Shown here piece after piece: positions 8,968-17,230 of a stretch of DNA of 57,241 nt (position 1 is its first letter; the number at the start of each line of letters is the position of its first letter). The notes below the pieces were generated by a model, which saw nothing but the letters and a program-made list of their open reading frames with translations, did no database searches and had not been told where the DNA came from. This DNA is from Acidiferrobacteraceae bacterium. GTDB taxonomy: Bacteria > Pseudomonadota > Gammaproteobacteria > Arenicellales > UBA868. The DNA is taken from contig JABINT010000157.1 in the NCBI GenBank assembly GCA_018698075.1, forward strand, positions 1-57,241, in the 5' to 3' direction. Both the position numbers and the translations under genes were made by a program.

Positions 8968-9969
8968 TTAGTTAGCTTTCAAAGCCTGGTAGCGTTGGCG
9001 GGCGTAGCCCGCCACCCCGTCTTCCAAGCTCGTCCAGGGTGTCGAATAGCCGACCGATTTCAACTGATCAATAGAGGCCTCGGTAAAACTCTGGTATTTG
9101 CCAGCCAACGCTTCCGGCATTGGAAAATAACTTAGCACCTTCTGGCTTTGCGCATCAGACAGGCTAAGCGGCGCGTCTCCATCAACATCGCGGCACGCAT
9201 TGATCGCCACCAAGGCAACGTCGTTGAAACTTCGGCTGACACCGGTGCCGACATTGAAGATTCCGCTAATGGAGGGACTATCAAGAAAAAACAGATTCAC
9301 CCGAGCGACATCTTGGACATGAACAAAATCGCGGCGCTGCTCACCGGGACCATAGCCGCCACTTCCATCAAACAACCGAACAGCGCCGCCCTCGTGGTAC
9401 TGCGCAACGATATGCCACGCCACCGACGCCATCCGACTTTTATGATCCTCTCGTGGACCGTAGACGTTAAAATACCTCAATCCAACCACTTGATTGCTGA
9501 TGTTAGCTCTTTCGGCATTGACATAACGGTCAAACAAAAATTTAGAGTAGGCATAGGCGTTTAATGGCTTCTCGCCTTCCCCGGACTCACGAAAAGGCCC
9601 TTCTCGCCCATAAACCGATGCTGAGGAGGCGTAGATGAAAGAAACCCCCGCCCTCGCACAGGCTGAAAAGAGTTTTTTAGAATAGACATAGTTGGTCGAC
9701 ATCACATCCTGGCCATCCGTTGCCATCGTGTCCGAGCATGCCCCCTGGTGGAACACTCCCGTCACAGATTCAGGTATTCCACGTCTCTCGATGTCGATTA
9801 GAAATTCATCTTTATCCGCATAATCAGAAATTGTCAGATCTGTGAGATTAGCGATCTTGCTGGCATCCGTCAGGTCGTCTACCAGAAGAATTTTCTCCCG
9901 TCCAGATTGATTGAGCGCCTCGATCAAATTGGAACCCACAAATCCGGCGCCACCAGTGACAACCAGCAT
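8968..9969 (-). CDS. hldD: ADP-glyceromanno-heptose 6-epimerase HldD
   Basis: 333 residues. It inverts C6 of ADP-D-glycero-D-manno-heptose to give the L,D form used in LPS inner core. The N-terminus reads MLVVTGGAGFVGSNLIEAL (NADP-binding GGxGxxG). GACSDT, the catalytic YAYSKFLFD and the RYFNVYGPRE segment characteristic of HldD follow. Its ATG overlaps the hldE stop (TAATG), so the two heptose genes are coupled. It acts in the cytoplasm immediately after the heptose kinase/adenylyltransferase steps. Confidence 0.95.
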   Translation of the reverse strand: MLVVTGGAGFVGSNLIEALNQSGREKILLVDDLTDASKIANLTDLTISDYADKDEFLIDIERRGIPESVTGVFHQGACSDTMATDGQDVMSTNYVYSKKLFSACARAGVSFIYASSASVYGREGPFRESGEGEKPLNAYAYSKFLFDRYVNAERANISNQVVGLRYFNVYGPREDHKSRMASVAWHIVAQYHEGGAVRLFDGSGGYGPGEQRRDFVHVQDVARVNLFFLDSPSISGIFNVGTGVSRSFNDVALVAINACRDVDGDAPLSLSDAQSQKVLSYFPMPEALAGKYQSFTEASIDQLKSVGYSTPWTSLEDGVAGYARQRYQALKAN

Positions 9970-10925
9970 TAGATTCGCCCGACCTCATAGTCTTGTAAAT
10001 CTGACAAACTGACGACGCTAGTTCCAAAACGCCCAACCACCGCGCTGGCACCGCGGGTCGCTAATTCAAGGCCTAGGGTCCAGTCCAGTTTGAGTCCAAT
10101 CGCCACCGCGATGACGGCCACAACCGTATCCCCAGCCCCACTGACGTCATAGACTTCTCGAGCCCGAGCTTCTTGCCTAATAACCTCTCCGTTAGCAAGA
10201 AAAAGTACCATTCCATCCGGGCCCAGGGTGACCAAGAGCCCTTCAAGCCCTGCACTTTCCACCAATTCGGCTGCGGCCTGGGCGAATTGTGGCGCATCGA
10301 CCGGTACGCCCGTGATGCTTTCGAATTCCTGACGGTTCGGGGTAACCATGGTTGCACCAAAATAGCGCGTGAAATCCCCACCCTTGGGGTCAACCACCAC
10401 CGGGACGCCGCGCTCTTTCGCCGCACCGATCATTTCCGCAACGTTGGCCAACCCGCCTTTGCCGTAGTCAGAGATAACCACTGCATCCGCGCCACTAAGG
10501 AGTTCTCTGAAGTCCGTTACACTTCTCGCGAGCAGATCTGAGTCTGGCCGATCCTCAAAATCGGCACGCAATAGCTGTTGATTCCTCGAGACTATGCGCA
10601 GCTTTTCCGTCGTCCGCGAGCTTGGGTCGATATGCAAGTGACGGTCCACGCCAGCCAACTCCAGAATCGAATTTACCCGGCGCCCAGCATCGTCGTCGCC
10701 TACAAAGGATAAAAGCTGTGATCCAGCACCCAACGATGCAATATTCGCCGCCACGTTGCCCGCGCCGCCCGCCCGCTCTTGAACCTGCTCGACCTTAACC
10801 ACTGGCACAGGAGCCTCCGGAGAAATCCGATCCACGGTTCCTGTCCAGTAGCGGTCAAGCATCGTATCACCGACAACCAGCACACGAACACCGGCTATCC
10901 GATCGATTGGTAGAAGGCTTTCCAT
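9969..10925 (-). CDS. hldE: D-glycero-beta-D-manno-heptose-7-phosphate kinase (kinase domain only)
   Basis: 318 residues of the PfkB/ribokinase family. It has GGAGNVAANIASLG near residue 53 and the ATP-binding and catalytic signature DVSGAGDTVVAV near 262, with the catalytic Asp. It phosphorylates heptose-7-phosphate at C1. E. coli HldE is a fusion of about 475 residues with a C-terminal ADP-transferase. Here the protein ends after the kinase, so the adenylyltransferase (HldC/RfaE2) must be encoded elsewhere. It starts at ATG 10925, six bases after the ugd stop, and overlaps hldD by one base. Confidence 0.93.
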   Translation of the reverse strand: MESLLPIDRIAGVRVLVVGDTMLDRYWTGTVDRISPEAPVPVVKVEQVQERAGGAGNVAANIASLGAGSQLLSFVGDDDAGRRVNSILELAGVDRHLHIDPSSRTTEKLRIVSRNQQLLRADFEDRPDSDLLARSVTDFRELLSGADAVVISDYGKGGLANVAEMIGAAKERGVPVVVDPKGGDFTRYFGATMVTPNRQEFESITGVPVDAPQFAQAAAELVESAGLEGLLVTLGPDGMVLFLANGEVIRQEARAREVYDVSGAGDTVVAVIAVAIGLKLDWTLGLELATRGASAVVGRFGTSVVSLSDLQDYEVGRI

Positions 10926-10930
10926 TTTGC

Positions 10931-12277
10931 TCAGCTTGAACTCGGAACGATTAGCGGTGCTCGTCCGACACTGTAATAATCAAGGCCATGCCGGCAAACT
11001 ATGCTGGGATCGAATACGTTGCGGCCATCAAAGATTACCGGCTCACGCAGCAGTGTCCGGATCTGACCATAATCTGGGTTACGAAACTGTTTCCATTCTG
11101 TGACCACGATCAATCCGTCCGAGTTATCAAGTCCATCATAGAGTCCCGTGCTAAAGGTGACTTGTTTGTTGTCACGGAATATTTTCTTCGCTTCTGGTAT
11201 TGCCACCGGATCGTAAGCTGACACCGCCGCTCCACGCCGGTTCAGACCTTCGATAACGTCTAAGCTGGCCGCTTCTCGCAGATCGTCAGTATTCGGCTTA
11301 AATGCCAAACCCCACATAGAAAACCTTTTTCCGCTCAGGTCGTCACCATAACGCGAAACGATCTTGTCAACCAGCGACAGTTTTTGCGACTTGTTGACTT
11401 CGTCTACGGCATTGAGGATTCGCGTTTGGTAACCGGCCAGCGCCGCCGTTTGTGCGAGCGCCTTCACGTCTTTGGGAAAGCAAGATCCGCCATAGCCGCA
11501 CCCTGGATAAATAAAGTCGTAACCGATCCGCGGGTCAGATCCAATCCCGACTCGCACGGTCTCGATGTCGGCGCCGACCCGTTCCGCGATATTGGCTAAT
11601 TCATTCATAAAAGAAATCTTAGTCGCAAGCATCGCATTCGCAGCGTACTTGGTCAATTCGGCTGACGCCACGTCCATGAATAGCAATCGATCATGACTGC
11701 GATTAAATGGAGCATAAAGCTCGCGCATCCGCGCGCGCGACCCTTCATTGGCTGTCCCGATGACGATGCGGTCGGGCTTTAAAAAATCCTCGATTGCCGC
11801 GCCTTCTTTTAGACATTCCGGGTTTGAGACTACCGAGAAATCGACAACAATACTACGTTTGTCTAGCTCGGCCTGAATAGTCTCCTCCACTCGTGCAGCC
11901 GTACCTACAGGTACCGTCGACTTGTTCACTATCACCAACGGATCCGAAAGAAGCTCACCAATGCCCTTTGCTGCCCCAAGCACATATGCCAAATCAGCCG
12001 AGCCATTTTCCCCCGGTGGTGTACCTACCGCGATAAACAGAATGTCAGCAAATTTGACCGCGTCGCTGAGGCTTGCCGTAAAGCGCAAACGGCCAACTGT
12101 CGTGTTGCTTCGAACCAATTCCTCAAGGCCAGGTTCAAAAATGGGTATTGCACCATTTCGTAATTGCTTGACCTTGTCTTTGTCGACATCCATGCATAGC
12201 ACTTGATTGCCGACGTCGGCCAGACAAGCGCCCGAAACCAGGCCTACATAACCACTTCCAATAATCGCAACGTTCAT
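10931..12277 (-). CDS. ugd: UDP-glucose 6-dehydrogenase
   Basis: 448 residues from ATG at 12277. The frame is open 21 codons further upstream, but the family begins at MNVAIIGSGYVGLV, and the upstream part runs into the terminator hairpin. It oxidises UDP-glucose to UDP-glucuronate with NAD. Visible are the Rossmann GSGYVGLVSG, the NAD-binding C-terminal pattern SMWGLAFKPNTDDLREA and the catalytic cysteine in GCGYGGSCFPKD. It is the first gene of the polysaccharide operon. UDP-glucuronate could feed the glycan, core acidification or lipid A modification; the window does not show which. Confidence 0.95.
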   Translation of the reverse strand: MNVAIIGSGYVGLVSGACLADVGNQVLCMDVDKDKVKQLRNGAIPIFEPGLEELVRSNTTVGRLRFTASLSDAVKFADILFIAVGTPPGENGSADLAYVLGAAKGIGELLSDPLVIVNKSTVPVGTAARVEETIQAELDKRSIVVDFSVVSNPECLKEGAAIEDFLKPDRIVIGTANEGSRARMRELYAPFNRSHDRLLFMDVASAELTKYAANAMLATKISFMNELANIAERVGADIETVRVGIGSDPRIGYDFIYPGCGYGGSCFPKDVKALAQTAALAGYQTRILNAVDEVNKSQKLSLVDKIVSRYGDDLSGKRFSMWGLAFKPNTDDLREAASLDVIEGLNRRGAAVSAYDPVAIPEAKKIFRDNKQVTFSTGLYDGLDNSDGLIVVTEWKQFRNPDYGQIRTLLREPVIFDGRNVFDPSIVCRHGLDYYSVGRAPLIVPSSS

Positions 12278-12314
12278 ACGGGCAATGACTCTTGGGACCG
12301 GATTTTTTGGCAGC

Positions 12315-12348
12315 AAAAAAGAAGGGCGCCGGCCGGGCACCCTTCTTT
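12315..12348 (-). terminator. Rho-independent terminator after the ComEA-like gene
   Basis: On the minus strand, AAAGAAGGG (12348-12340) pairs perfectly with CCCTTCTTT (12326-12318). Three further inner pairs across one mismatch and a 5-base loop complete the stem, which is followed by a run of six U counting the end of the stem. It lies about 20 bases after the comEA-like stop and only about 36 bases before the ugd start. Confidence 0.85.
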
Positions 12349-12367
12349 AAAATCGAAGCTCGATTTT
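12349..12367 (-). other. Second hairpin, in tandem with the terminator
   Basis: AAAATCGA (12349-12356) and TCGATTTT (12360-12367) form a perfect 8-bp stem with a 3-base loop, between the comEA-like stop codon and the terminator stem. It may protect the 3' end of the transcript or modulate termination. Confidence 0.6.
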
Positions 12368-12368
12368 A

Positions 12369-12662
12369 TCAGTTTTCGGAAGTTTTTCCATCCACCAGTA
12401 TAGTGCCTGGGTTTCCGAGAACAATCTTTTGCCCTATCCCATGTACCGCCAGCAGGTCCTGGGCGGACATAAACGGTCCATTTTCCAAACGGTAGGCTAC
12501 TATCGCCTCTGCCAAAACTGGACCGACCCCTGTGATATTTTCGGACAAGCTTTGTGCATCGGCAATATTGATGTCGACAGGTTCGGCTCGCAGCACTTGG
12601 GAAGTCAGCATTGCTCCAGTCAGAACCAACGTGGCTAATGTATTTATCGTCGATGAAACCAT
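12369..12662 (-). CDS. Secreted ComEA-like helix-hairpin-helix DNA-binding protein
   Basis: 97 residues. A hydrophobic N-terminus ending in QVLRA followed by EPVDIN is a likely signal peptide, cleaved near residue 26. The rest is a ComEA-type double helix-hairpin-helix (VDINIADAQSLSENITGVGPVLAEAI and LLAVHGIGQKI). Small periplasmic proteins of this kind bind incoming double-stranded DNA in natural transformation (ComEA of Vibrio, Haemophilus). AAGGAG lies seven to eight bases before the ATG. The gene has its own promoter and terminator and no other competence gene nearby. It is clear as an HhH protein; competence is a family inference. Confidence 0.9.
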   Translation of the reverse strand: MVSSTINTLATLVLTGAMLTSQVLRAEPVDINIADAQSLSENITGVGPVLAEAIVAYRLENGPFMSAQDLLAVHGIGQKIVLGNPGTILVDGKTSEN

Positions 12663-12700
12663 TTTTTACTCTCCTTGTAATTAGATGTTGATTAAACGCT

Positions 12701-12717
12701 GCCGCAATCCTTGCGGC
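12701..12717 (-). other. Hairpin at the predicted 5' end of the comEA-like transcript
   Basis: GCCGCAA and TTGCGGC form a perfect 7-bp stem with a 3-base loop. The predicted start of transcription (about seven bases after the -10 at 12725) falls right at its edge, so the mRNA would begin with a stem-loop, an arrangement known to protect 5' ends. No U-tract follows, so it is not an obvious terminator of lapB. Confidence 0.5.
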
Positions 12718-12724
12718 TGTTAGG

Positions 12725-12753
12725 ATTATTGATCTCATCAAAGTAGTTGACAA
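12725..12753 (-). promoter_or_regulatory. Sigma70-type promoter of the comEA-like gene
   Basis: On the minus strand, -35 TTGTCA (12753-12748), a 17-base spacer and -10 AATAAT (12730-12725): five of six consensus bases in each box. It lies between the lapB stop and the comEA-like start, leaving a leader of about 55 bases. Confidence 0.7.
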
Positions 12754-12778
12754 TGGAATTAGTTCACAGAAGTCCTTG

Positions 12779-13957
12779 CTAATTTAGGATTGCACTAAAC
12801 GGACGAGCCGACGTCGTATTCCAGCTCCTGCAGCCCGGGCACTGCCAATGCAGAGACCTACCCTGGAAGCCGCAGAAACGACACTCGTATCCGGTACGAT
12901 CCGAAAGCGACTTGCCGGTTACGTGGCGCAGCAATCGATAATCTGCACTAATCTGACTATCAGCGGTATCAAGCTCTCGAAACTTCAAGAGACGATGAAG
13001 CGCTGGAAGTGATGCCGCCTCATTGACTAACTTTAGTAGCACCTTTTCGGCTTCTTGCTCTGAACCAGTGGCAGCCAGGTGGTCTACCAGGATGAGTTTT
13101 AATCGCTCATCCCCTGTAGCGGCGATTGCCCGATCAAGAAAACCTCGAAACAACGAAAGGCTCCCCAAAGCGCTGGAGCTCGATTTGACCAGGTGAACCA
13201 CCTCACAGAGCACTTCTGGGTGGTCACCCACAAGGCCACTCCAGGAACTGACCGCATCAAGATGATTGCCAGAAAGAGCCTGCAAGCGTCCTTCGAGAAT
13301 TCTTGCACGAGCGCAACTCGGGTCGAGCACCAGCGCTTCAGCGACCTCGGCCTGTGCAAGTGGGTAGTTGCCAGCGCTCACCTCCCTTTCCGCCAGTTCG
13401 CAGTGATATTGCGCAATCACTACTCGAAGATCTCCCCCGGTGAGTTTATCTAAGCGACCAGCGACCCCAATCGCACTTCTCCACTCTTTCTCGCTTTCGT
13501 ATATCTGAACCAGAAGATGGAGTGAGGGTTCAAGTAATTCTTTTCTCCCCGCGGCCTCTAATAAGAGATTTTCAGATCGATCCAATAATCCCGCCTTGTA
13601 ATAGTCGTTTGCAAGCTCAAATAACACCTGGCCCTTGTGTTCGGGGCTCAAACCAGCTCGGGCAATCAGCGCCTGGTGAAGCTGGGTTGCTCGTTCGATT
13701 TCACCCCGCCGCCTGAACAAGCCACCTAAAGCCAACTGGATCTCAAGATCCTCGTCTTGCTCCTCCAGAGCCTGCACCAACACGTCTAAGGCTTTGTCGT
13801 GCTGCTCTGTAAGAAGGAAATTAAGGCTCTTGAAATAGGCAGTGGTGGCAGGCAGCCCAGAGGTATCTTTTCCCCGAGCGACGTTGCGATAGCGGGCCGC
13901 GAGCCACCCTGACCCGGCCGCAACGGGTAGCAAGAGCACTAGCCAGATGGGGTCCAT
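12779..13957 (-). CDS. lapB: Lipopolysaccharide assembly protein LapB (YciM)
   Basis: 392 residues. An N-terminal membrane anchor (MDPIWLVLLLPVAAGSGWLAA) is followed by a long run of TPR helices (about 40-340) and a C-terminal rubredoxin-like metal knuckle with four cysteines (CRFCGF and CPGCRSW). This order is diagnostic of LapB, which in E. coli controls LpxC turnover together with FtsH and so balances LPS and phospholipid synthesis. It follows lapA by five bases, in the usual lapA-lapB pair. An ftsH gene is also present in this window at 44628-46541. Confidence 0.95.
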   Translation of the reverse strand: MDPIWLVLLLPVAAGSGWLAARYRNVARGKDTSGLPATTAYFKSLNFLLTEQHDKALDVLVQALEEQDEDLEIQLALGGLFRRRGEIERATQLHQALIARAGLSPEHKGQVLFELANDYYKAGLLDRSENLLLEAAGRKELLEPSLHLLVQIYESEKEWRSAIGVAGRLDKLTGGDLRVVIAQYHCELAEREVSAGNYPLAQAEVAEALVLDPSCARARILEGRLQALSGNHLDAVSSWSGLVGDHPEVLCEVVHLVKSSSSALGSLSLFRGFLDRAIAATGDERLKLILVDHLAATGSEQEAEKVLLKLVNEAASLPALHRLLKFRELDTADSQISADYRLLRHVTGKSLSDRTGYECRFCGFQGRSLHWQCPGCRSWNTTSARPFSAILN

Positions 13958-13962
13958 CGTAA

Positions 13963-14247
13963 CTAGGAGCTCCCGGGTGGTGGCACTCCGATGTCTCGCG
14001 AAACCGTTTGCTCGACTCGATGTCGCCTCAATTCTCGGCGCAACGCCAATATGCGAAAAAGCCCCGTTAATAGCCCAAGCACAAACCCGATCACGAGCGC
14101 GGCCAACAACGCGATTACCAGTGGTCCTTCCCAGGCCAAATCAAAATAATAGCGAAGTGGCACCTTGATCGGATTTTTTACTGCGACTGTCACGCCGAAA
14201 ATGCCTATCCCAAGTAGCACGACAAACAGGGTCACTTTTTTCAGCAT
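13963..14247 (-). CDS. lapA: LapA domain membrane protein (DUF1049, YciS)
   Basis: 94 residues. Two hydrophobic segments (about 3-23 and 42-64) are separated by a short loop containing NPIKVPLRYYFDLAW. A basic, coiled C-terminal tail (LRRELRRHR) lies in the cytoplasm. This is the normal LapA architecture. It is the partner gene of lapB and is placed between ihfB and lapB, as in many gammaproteobacteria. Confidence 0.9.
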   Translation of the reverse strand: MLKKVTLFVVLLGIGIFGVTVAVKNPIKVPLRYYFDLAWEGPLVIALLAALVIGFVLGLLTGLFRILALRRELRRHRVEQTVSRDIGVPPPGSS

Positions 14248-14368
14248 AGTCGTTTAACCTTCGGGGCGGCCTTCCCAAATTAGAGCCGCCCGGGCTAGCC
14301 AAGCCGAGGGGCTCGAGCCTGACGCCGGATGTACACTGGGCGGATGCGAATCTACCCGGCCGGTAAGC

Positions 14369-14686
14369 TCAGTCGAGCTCGTCAAATTGGGCTTGGGCAG
14401 TGGCAGCGCTTCGATTGACCCGCTCACGAAGCAATCGGCCAGGCTTGAAGTGCGCTACAAACTTGCCTGGTACGTTCACCGCTTCGCCGGTTTTCGGGTT
14501 GCGCCCTGTCCTGGGCAGTCGAAATCTCAGGCCAATGCTGCCAAAGCCTCTGATCTCAATGCGATCGCCCGCCACCAGAGAGCGGCGCATATGCTCTAGT
14601 ACAGCATTGACGGAGAATTCGACATCACGTGACGGCAAGTGCGGCTGCTCGCGGGCTAAACGCTCAATCAAATCCGACTTGGTCAT
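14369..14686 (-). CDS. ihfB: Integration host factor beta subunit
   Basis: 105 residues from ATG at 14686 ([11 protein letters not shown], the family start). An ATG three codons upstream (14695) and a longer frame to 14719 are also open. It is a HU/IHF-fold protein with the DNA-intercalating arm [23 protein letters not shown]. With the alpha subunit, which is not in this window, it forms the heterodimer that sharply bends DNA. It follows rpsA, the order found in E. coli and Pseudomonas. Confidence 0.95.
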   Translation of the reverse strand: MTKSDLIERLAREQPHLPSRDVEFSVNAVLEHMRRSLVAGDRIEIRGFGSIGLRFRLPRTGRNPKTGEAVNVPGKFVAHFKPGRLLRERVNRSAATAQAQFDELD

Positions 14687-14742
14687 CGTCTTCATGTCAT
14701 TGCCCGGCCGCCTGGTCAATCCGTGAGTCGAAGCCCATCGGC

Positions 14743-16416
14743 TCAGGCGTCCTGTTTTTCAAATTCTTCCTTAAGTTTGTCACCAAGCGATGTTCGGCCA
14801 GACACCTGTCCACTGTACTCCTGAATCGCCTGATCCTCGATTTCTGCGTCCAGCGCCTTTACCGACAAGGTGATACGACGAGTCTTGCGATCAATGCTGG
14901 TAATCTTAGCCTCGATCTCAGCGTCGGTATTCAATATAGATCGAGCGTCTTCGACATAATCCCGTGACAGCTCGGTGGCCCGGAGGTACCCTTCAATACC
15001 GTCCCCCAGATCCACGATGGCGCCTTTCGCATCGACACTTCTAATCGTACCCTTAACAGGCGTGCCTTTTGGGTGGGCTCCAACAAAGGCATTAAAAGGA
15101 TCCTCTTCTGCCTGCTTAACTCCTAATGAGATACGTTCACGCTCGGAGTCCACCGAGAGCACGATGGCAGTAATCTGATCGCCCTTTTTAAAATCACGCA
15201 CCGCCTCTTCGCCTTCCCGGTCCCAGGATAGATCACTCAAATGAATCAGGCCATCGATTCCCCCATCTAGGCCGATAAATACACCAAAATCGGTAATTGA
15301 TTTGATTTCGCCAGTGATTCGATCGTTGCGCTGATGCGTTACCGAAAACTCCTCCCAGGGGTTGCCGGAGCACTGTTTCATCCCGAGCGAAATTCGACGC
15401 CGCTCAGAATCGACTTCAAGTACCATTACCTCCACCTCATCACCCAGATGGCAAACCTTATTCGGATGGACGTTCTTGTTGGTCCAGTCCATTTCTGAGA
15501 CATGAACCAGTCCTTCAACCCCTTCCTCAAGCTCAACAAAGGCGCCGTAGTCAGTGATATTGGTGACTTTTCCAAAAATTCGTGTCTTTTCTGGGTAGCG
15601 CCTTGCGATATCGGCCCAAGGATCCTCGCCAAGCTGTTTCATCCCGAGCGATACCCGGCTACGTTCACGGTCAAACTTGAGCACCCGAACCTGGAGTTCA
15701 TCGCCCACGCTCAGCATCTCTGAGGGGTGCTTGACGCGTTTCCAGGCGATGTCGGTAATATGTAGCAATCCATCCAGCCCGCCCAGATTGACGAATGCCC
15801 CGTAGTCGGTCAGGTTCTTGACTACCCCGGTCACCACCTGACCCTCTTCTAAAGTCTCCAAAAGGGCGTTGCGCTCTTCTTGCATTTCTTGCTCAACGAC
15901 CGCGCGCCTTGAGACCACAACGTTGTTCCTGGCCTGATCAAGTTTGATCACCTTGAATTCGAGCTCACGGTTCTCCAGATAGGTGGAATCAGTAACTGGG
16001 CGTACATCAGCCAAAGAGCCAGGGAGAAACGCACGCACTTCGTCTAGCGATACCGTAAAGCCGCCTTTTACTTTTCCGGTGAGGAAACCCTTCACGACTA
16101 CTTCGTTCTCAAAAGAGTTCCTTAAAGTTTCCCAGGATTTTTCCCGGCGTGCCCGTTCGCGCGATAGTCGCGTGTTTCCGAACCCATCTTCCAGAGCCTC
16201 TATCGCGACCTCGACATAATCCCCGATCGTGACTGAAACGGCGCCATCCGCATCACGGAATTCAGTGGCAGGTATTTCGGCCTCTGATTTAAGGCCGGCA
16301 TTTACGACGACATAGTCGGCGTTGATATCAACAACCTCTGCAGAGATGACTGCACCGATCTGCATGACCGAGTTTTTGAGGCTTTCTTCTAGGAGTTCCG
16401 CGAAATTTTCAGACAT
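14743..16416 (-). CDS. rpsA: 30S ribosomal protein S1
   Basis: 557 residues, the standard gammaproteobacterial length, with six S1 RNA-binding repeats. The later ones are regularly marked by [14 protein letters not shown] and RISLGMKQ. The first two are the divergent ribosome-binding domains ([37 protein letters not shown]). It binds mRNA leaders during translation initiation. The bases before its ATG (GGCACCCUAUUUAAAA) have no Shine-Dalgarno sequence, as in E. coli rpsA, where S1 represses its own synthesis. It is cotranscribed with, or downstream of, cmk. Confidence 0.98.
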   Translation of the reverse strand: MSENFAELLEESLKNSVMQIGAVISAEVVDINADYVVVNAGLKSEAEIPATEFRDADGAVSVTIGDYVEVAIEALEDGFGNTRLSRERARREKSWETLRNSFENEVVVKGFLTGKVKGGFTVSLDEVRAFLPGSLADVRPVTDSTYLENRELEFKVIKLDQARNNVVVSRRAVVEQEMQEERNALLETLEEGQVVTGVVKNLTDYGAFVNLGGLDGLLHITDIAWKRVKHPSEMLSVGDELQVRVLKFDRERSRVSLGMKQLGEDPWADIARRYPEKTRIFGKVTNITDYGAFVELEEGVEGLVHVSEMDWTNKNVHPNKVCHLGDEVEVMVLEVDSERRRISLGMKQCSGNPWEEFSVTHQRNDRITGEIKSITDFGVFIGLDGGIDGLIHLSDLSWDREGEEAVRDFKKGDQITAIVLSVDSERERISLGVKQAEEDPFNAFVGAHPKGTPVKGTIRSVDAKGAIVDLGDGIEGYLRATELSRDYVEDARSILNTDAEIEAKITSIDRKTRRITLSVKALDAEIEDQAIQEYSGQVSGRTSLGDKLKEEFEKQDA

Positions 16417-16528
16417 TTTTAAATAGGGTGCCGCGATGACTTCTCGCTGACAACTTGTTTGAGGTGAATTTTGGCCAGTCTACTACTGGCCCCATTAGTT
16501 CTGAGTCGCGATGCCAGGGGTAATGCTC
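16417..16528 (-). promoter_or_regulatory. rpsA leader with a perfect inverted repeat and no Shine-Dalgarno
   Basis: On the minus strand, GGCCAGT (16491-16485) and ACTGGCC (16479-16473) form a perfect 7-bp stem with a 5-base loop, followed by an A/U-rich stretch up to the ATG. No U-tract follows the stem, so it does not look like a terminator. The absence of GGAG before the start matches the known self-regulated rpsA initiation region of E. coli. Autoregulation here is inferred. Confidence 0.5.
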
Positions 16529-17230
16529 TTAACTGGTTGAATTCCGCAGGCAAGAGTGAACGAAAACCATTACCTGTTCCACAACCTCATCGATACTTTT
16601 GTGGGATGTATCAACTCTAAAAGCGTCTTCGGCCGGCATCAATGGAGACTCCGCGCGGGTGGCATCCTTGCGATCCCGCTCAGCGATCTCTTTCTCAAGG
16701 CGCGCGAGATTAACATCGAAACCCTTTTCCTTCAACTGTTTATAGCGCCTTTCTGCCCTGACTTTCGGCGAAGCGTCGAGAAATATCTTAGCATCGGCGT
16801 CCGAAAAGACTACGGTGCCCATGTCCCTCCCATCCGCAACGAGGCCAGGCACCTTTCGGGCCGCCCTTTGTCTCGCCAGCAATATCGATCTGACAGCAGG
16901 GATGGCCGCGTAGATCGACGCCGCACGCCCTCCCTCTTCGCCACGCACCGCATCAGTTACATCCTCCCCAGCCAGTATTATTCGAACTTCACCAGCAGTT
17001 CTCTGAAATGTGATTTGCGAATCCACATCGATATCAACGACCTCTTGAAAGTCATCAGGGTTTACCCCTTTTATTCGAGCCGCATAAGCAAACGCGCGGT
17101 ACAAGGCTCCGCTATCGAGAACGTGCCAGCCAAGCTGTCCTGCAACCTGGGCCGCCACAGTGCCTTTCCCGGTTCCGCTCGGGCCGTCGATCGCCACCAC
17201 TGGAACCTTTAAGTCAGAATCTTGAATCAC
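16529..17230 (-). CDS. cmk: Cytidylate kinase
   Basis: 233 residues. It phosphorylates CMP and dCMP. The P-loop DGPSGTGKGTVA is at about 15-26, followed by LDSGALYRAFAYAA. The lid and CMP-binding region has GRDMGTVVFSDADAKIFLDASPKVRAERRYKQL, and the C-terminal RDKKD-like segment reads RDRKDATRAESPL. It overlaps aroA by four bases and precedes rpsA, the order aroA-cmk-rpsA known from E. coli and Pseudomonas. Confidence 0.97.
   Translation of the reverse strand: MIQDSDLKVPVVAIDGPSGTGKGTVAAQVAGQLGWHVLDSGALYRAFAYAARIKGVNPDDFQEVVDIDVDSQITFQRTAGEVRIILAGEDVTDAVRGEEGGRAASIYAAIPAVRSILLARQRAARKVPGLVADGRDMGTVVFSDADAKIFLDASPKVRAERRYKQLKEKGFDVNLARLEKEIAERDRKDATRAESPLMPAEDAFRVDTSHKSIDEVVEQVMVFVHSCLRNSTS

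Noticed and set aside
16556-17212. 218-codon plus-strand open frame.
   Set aside because: Antisense to cmk, no recognisable motif and no ribosome-binding site seen.
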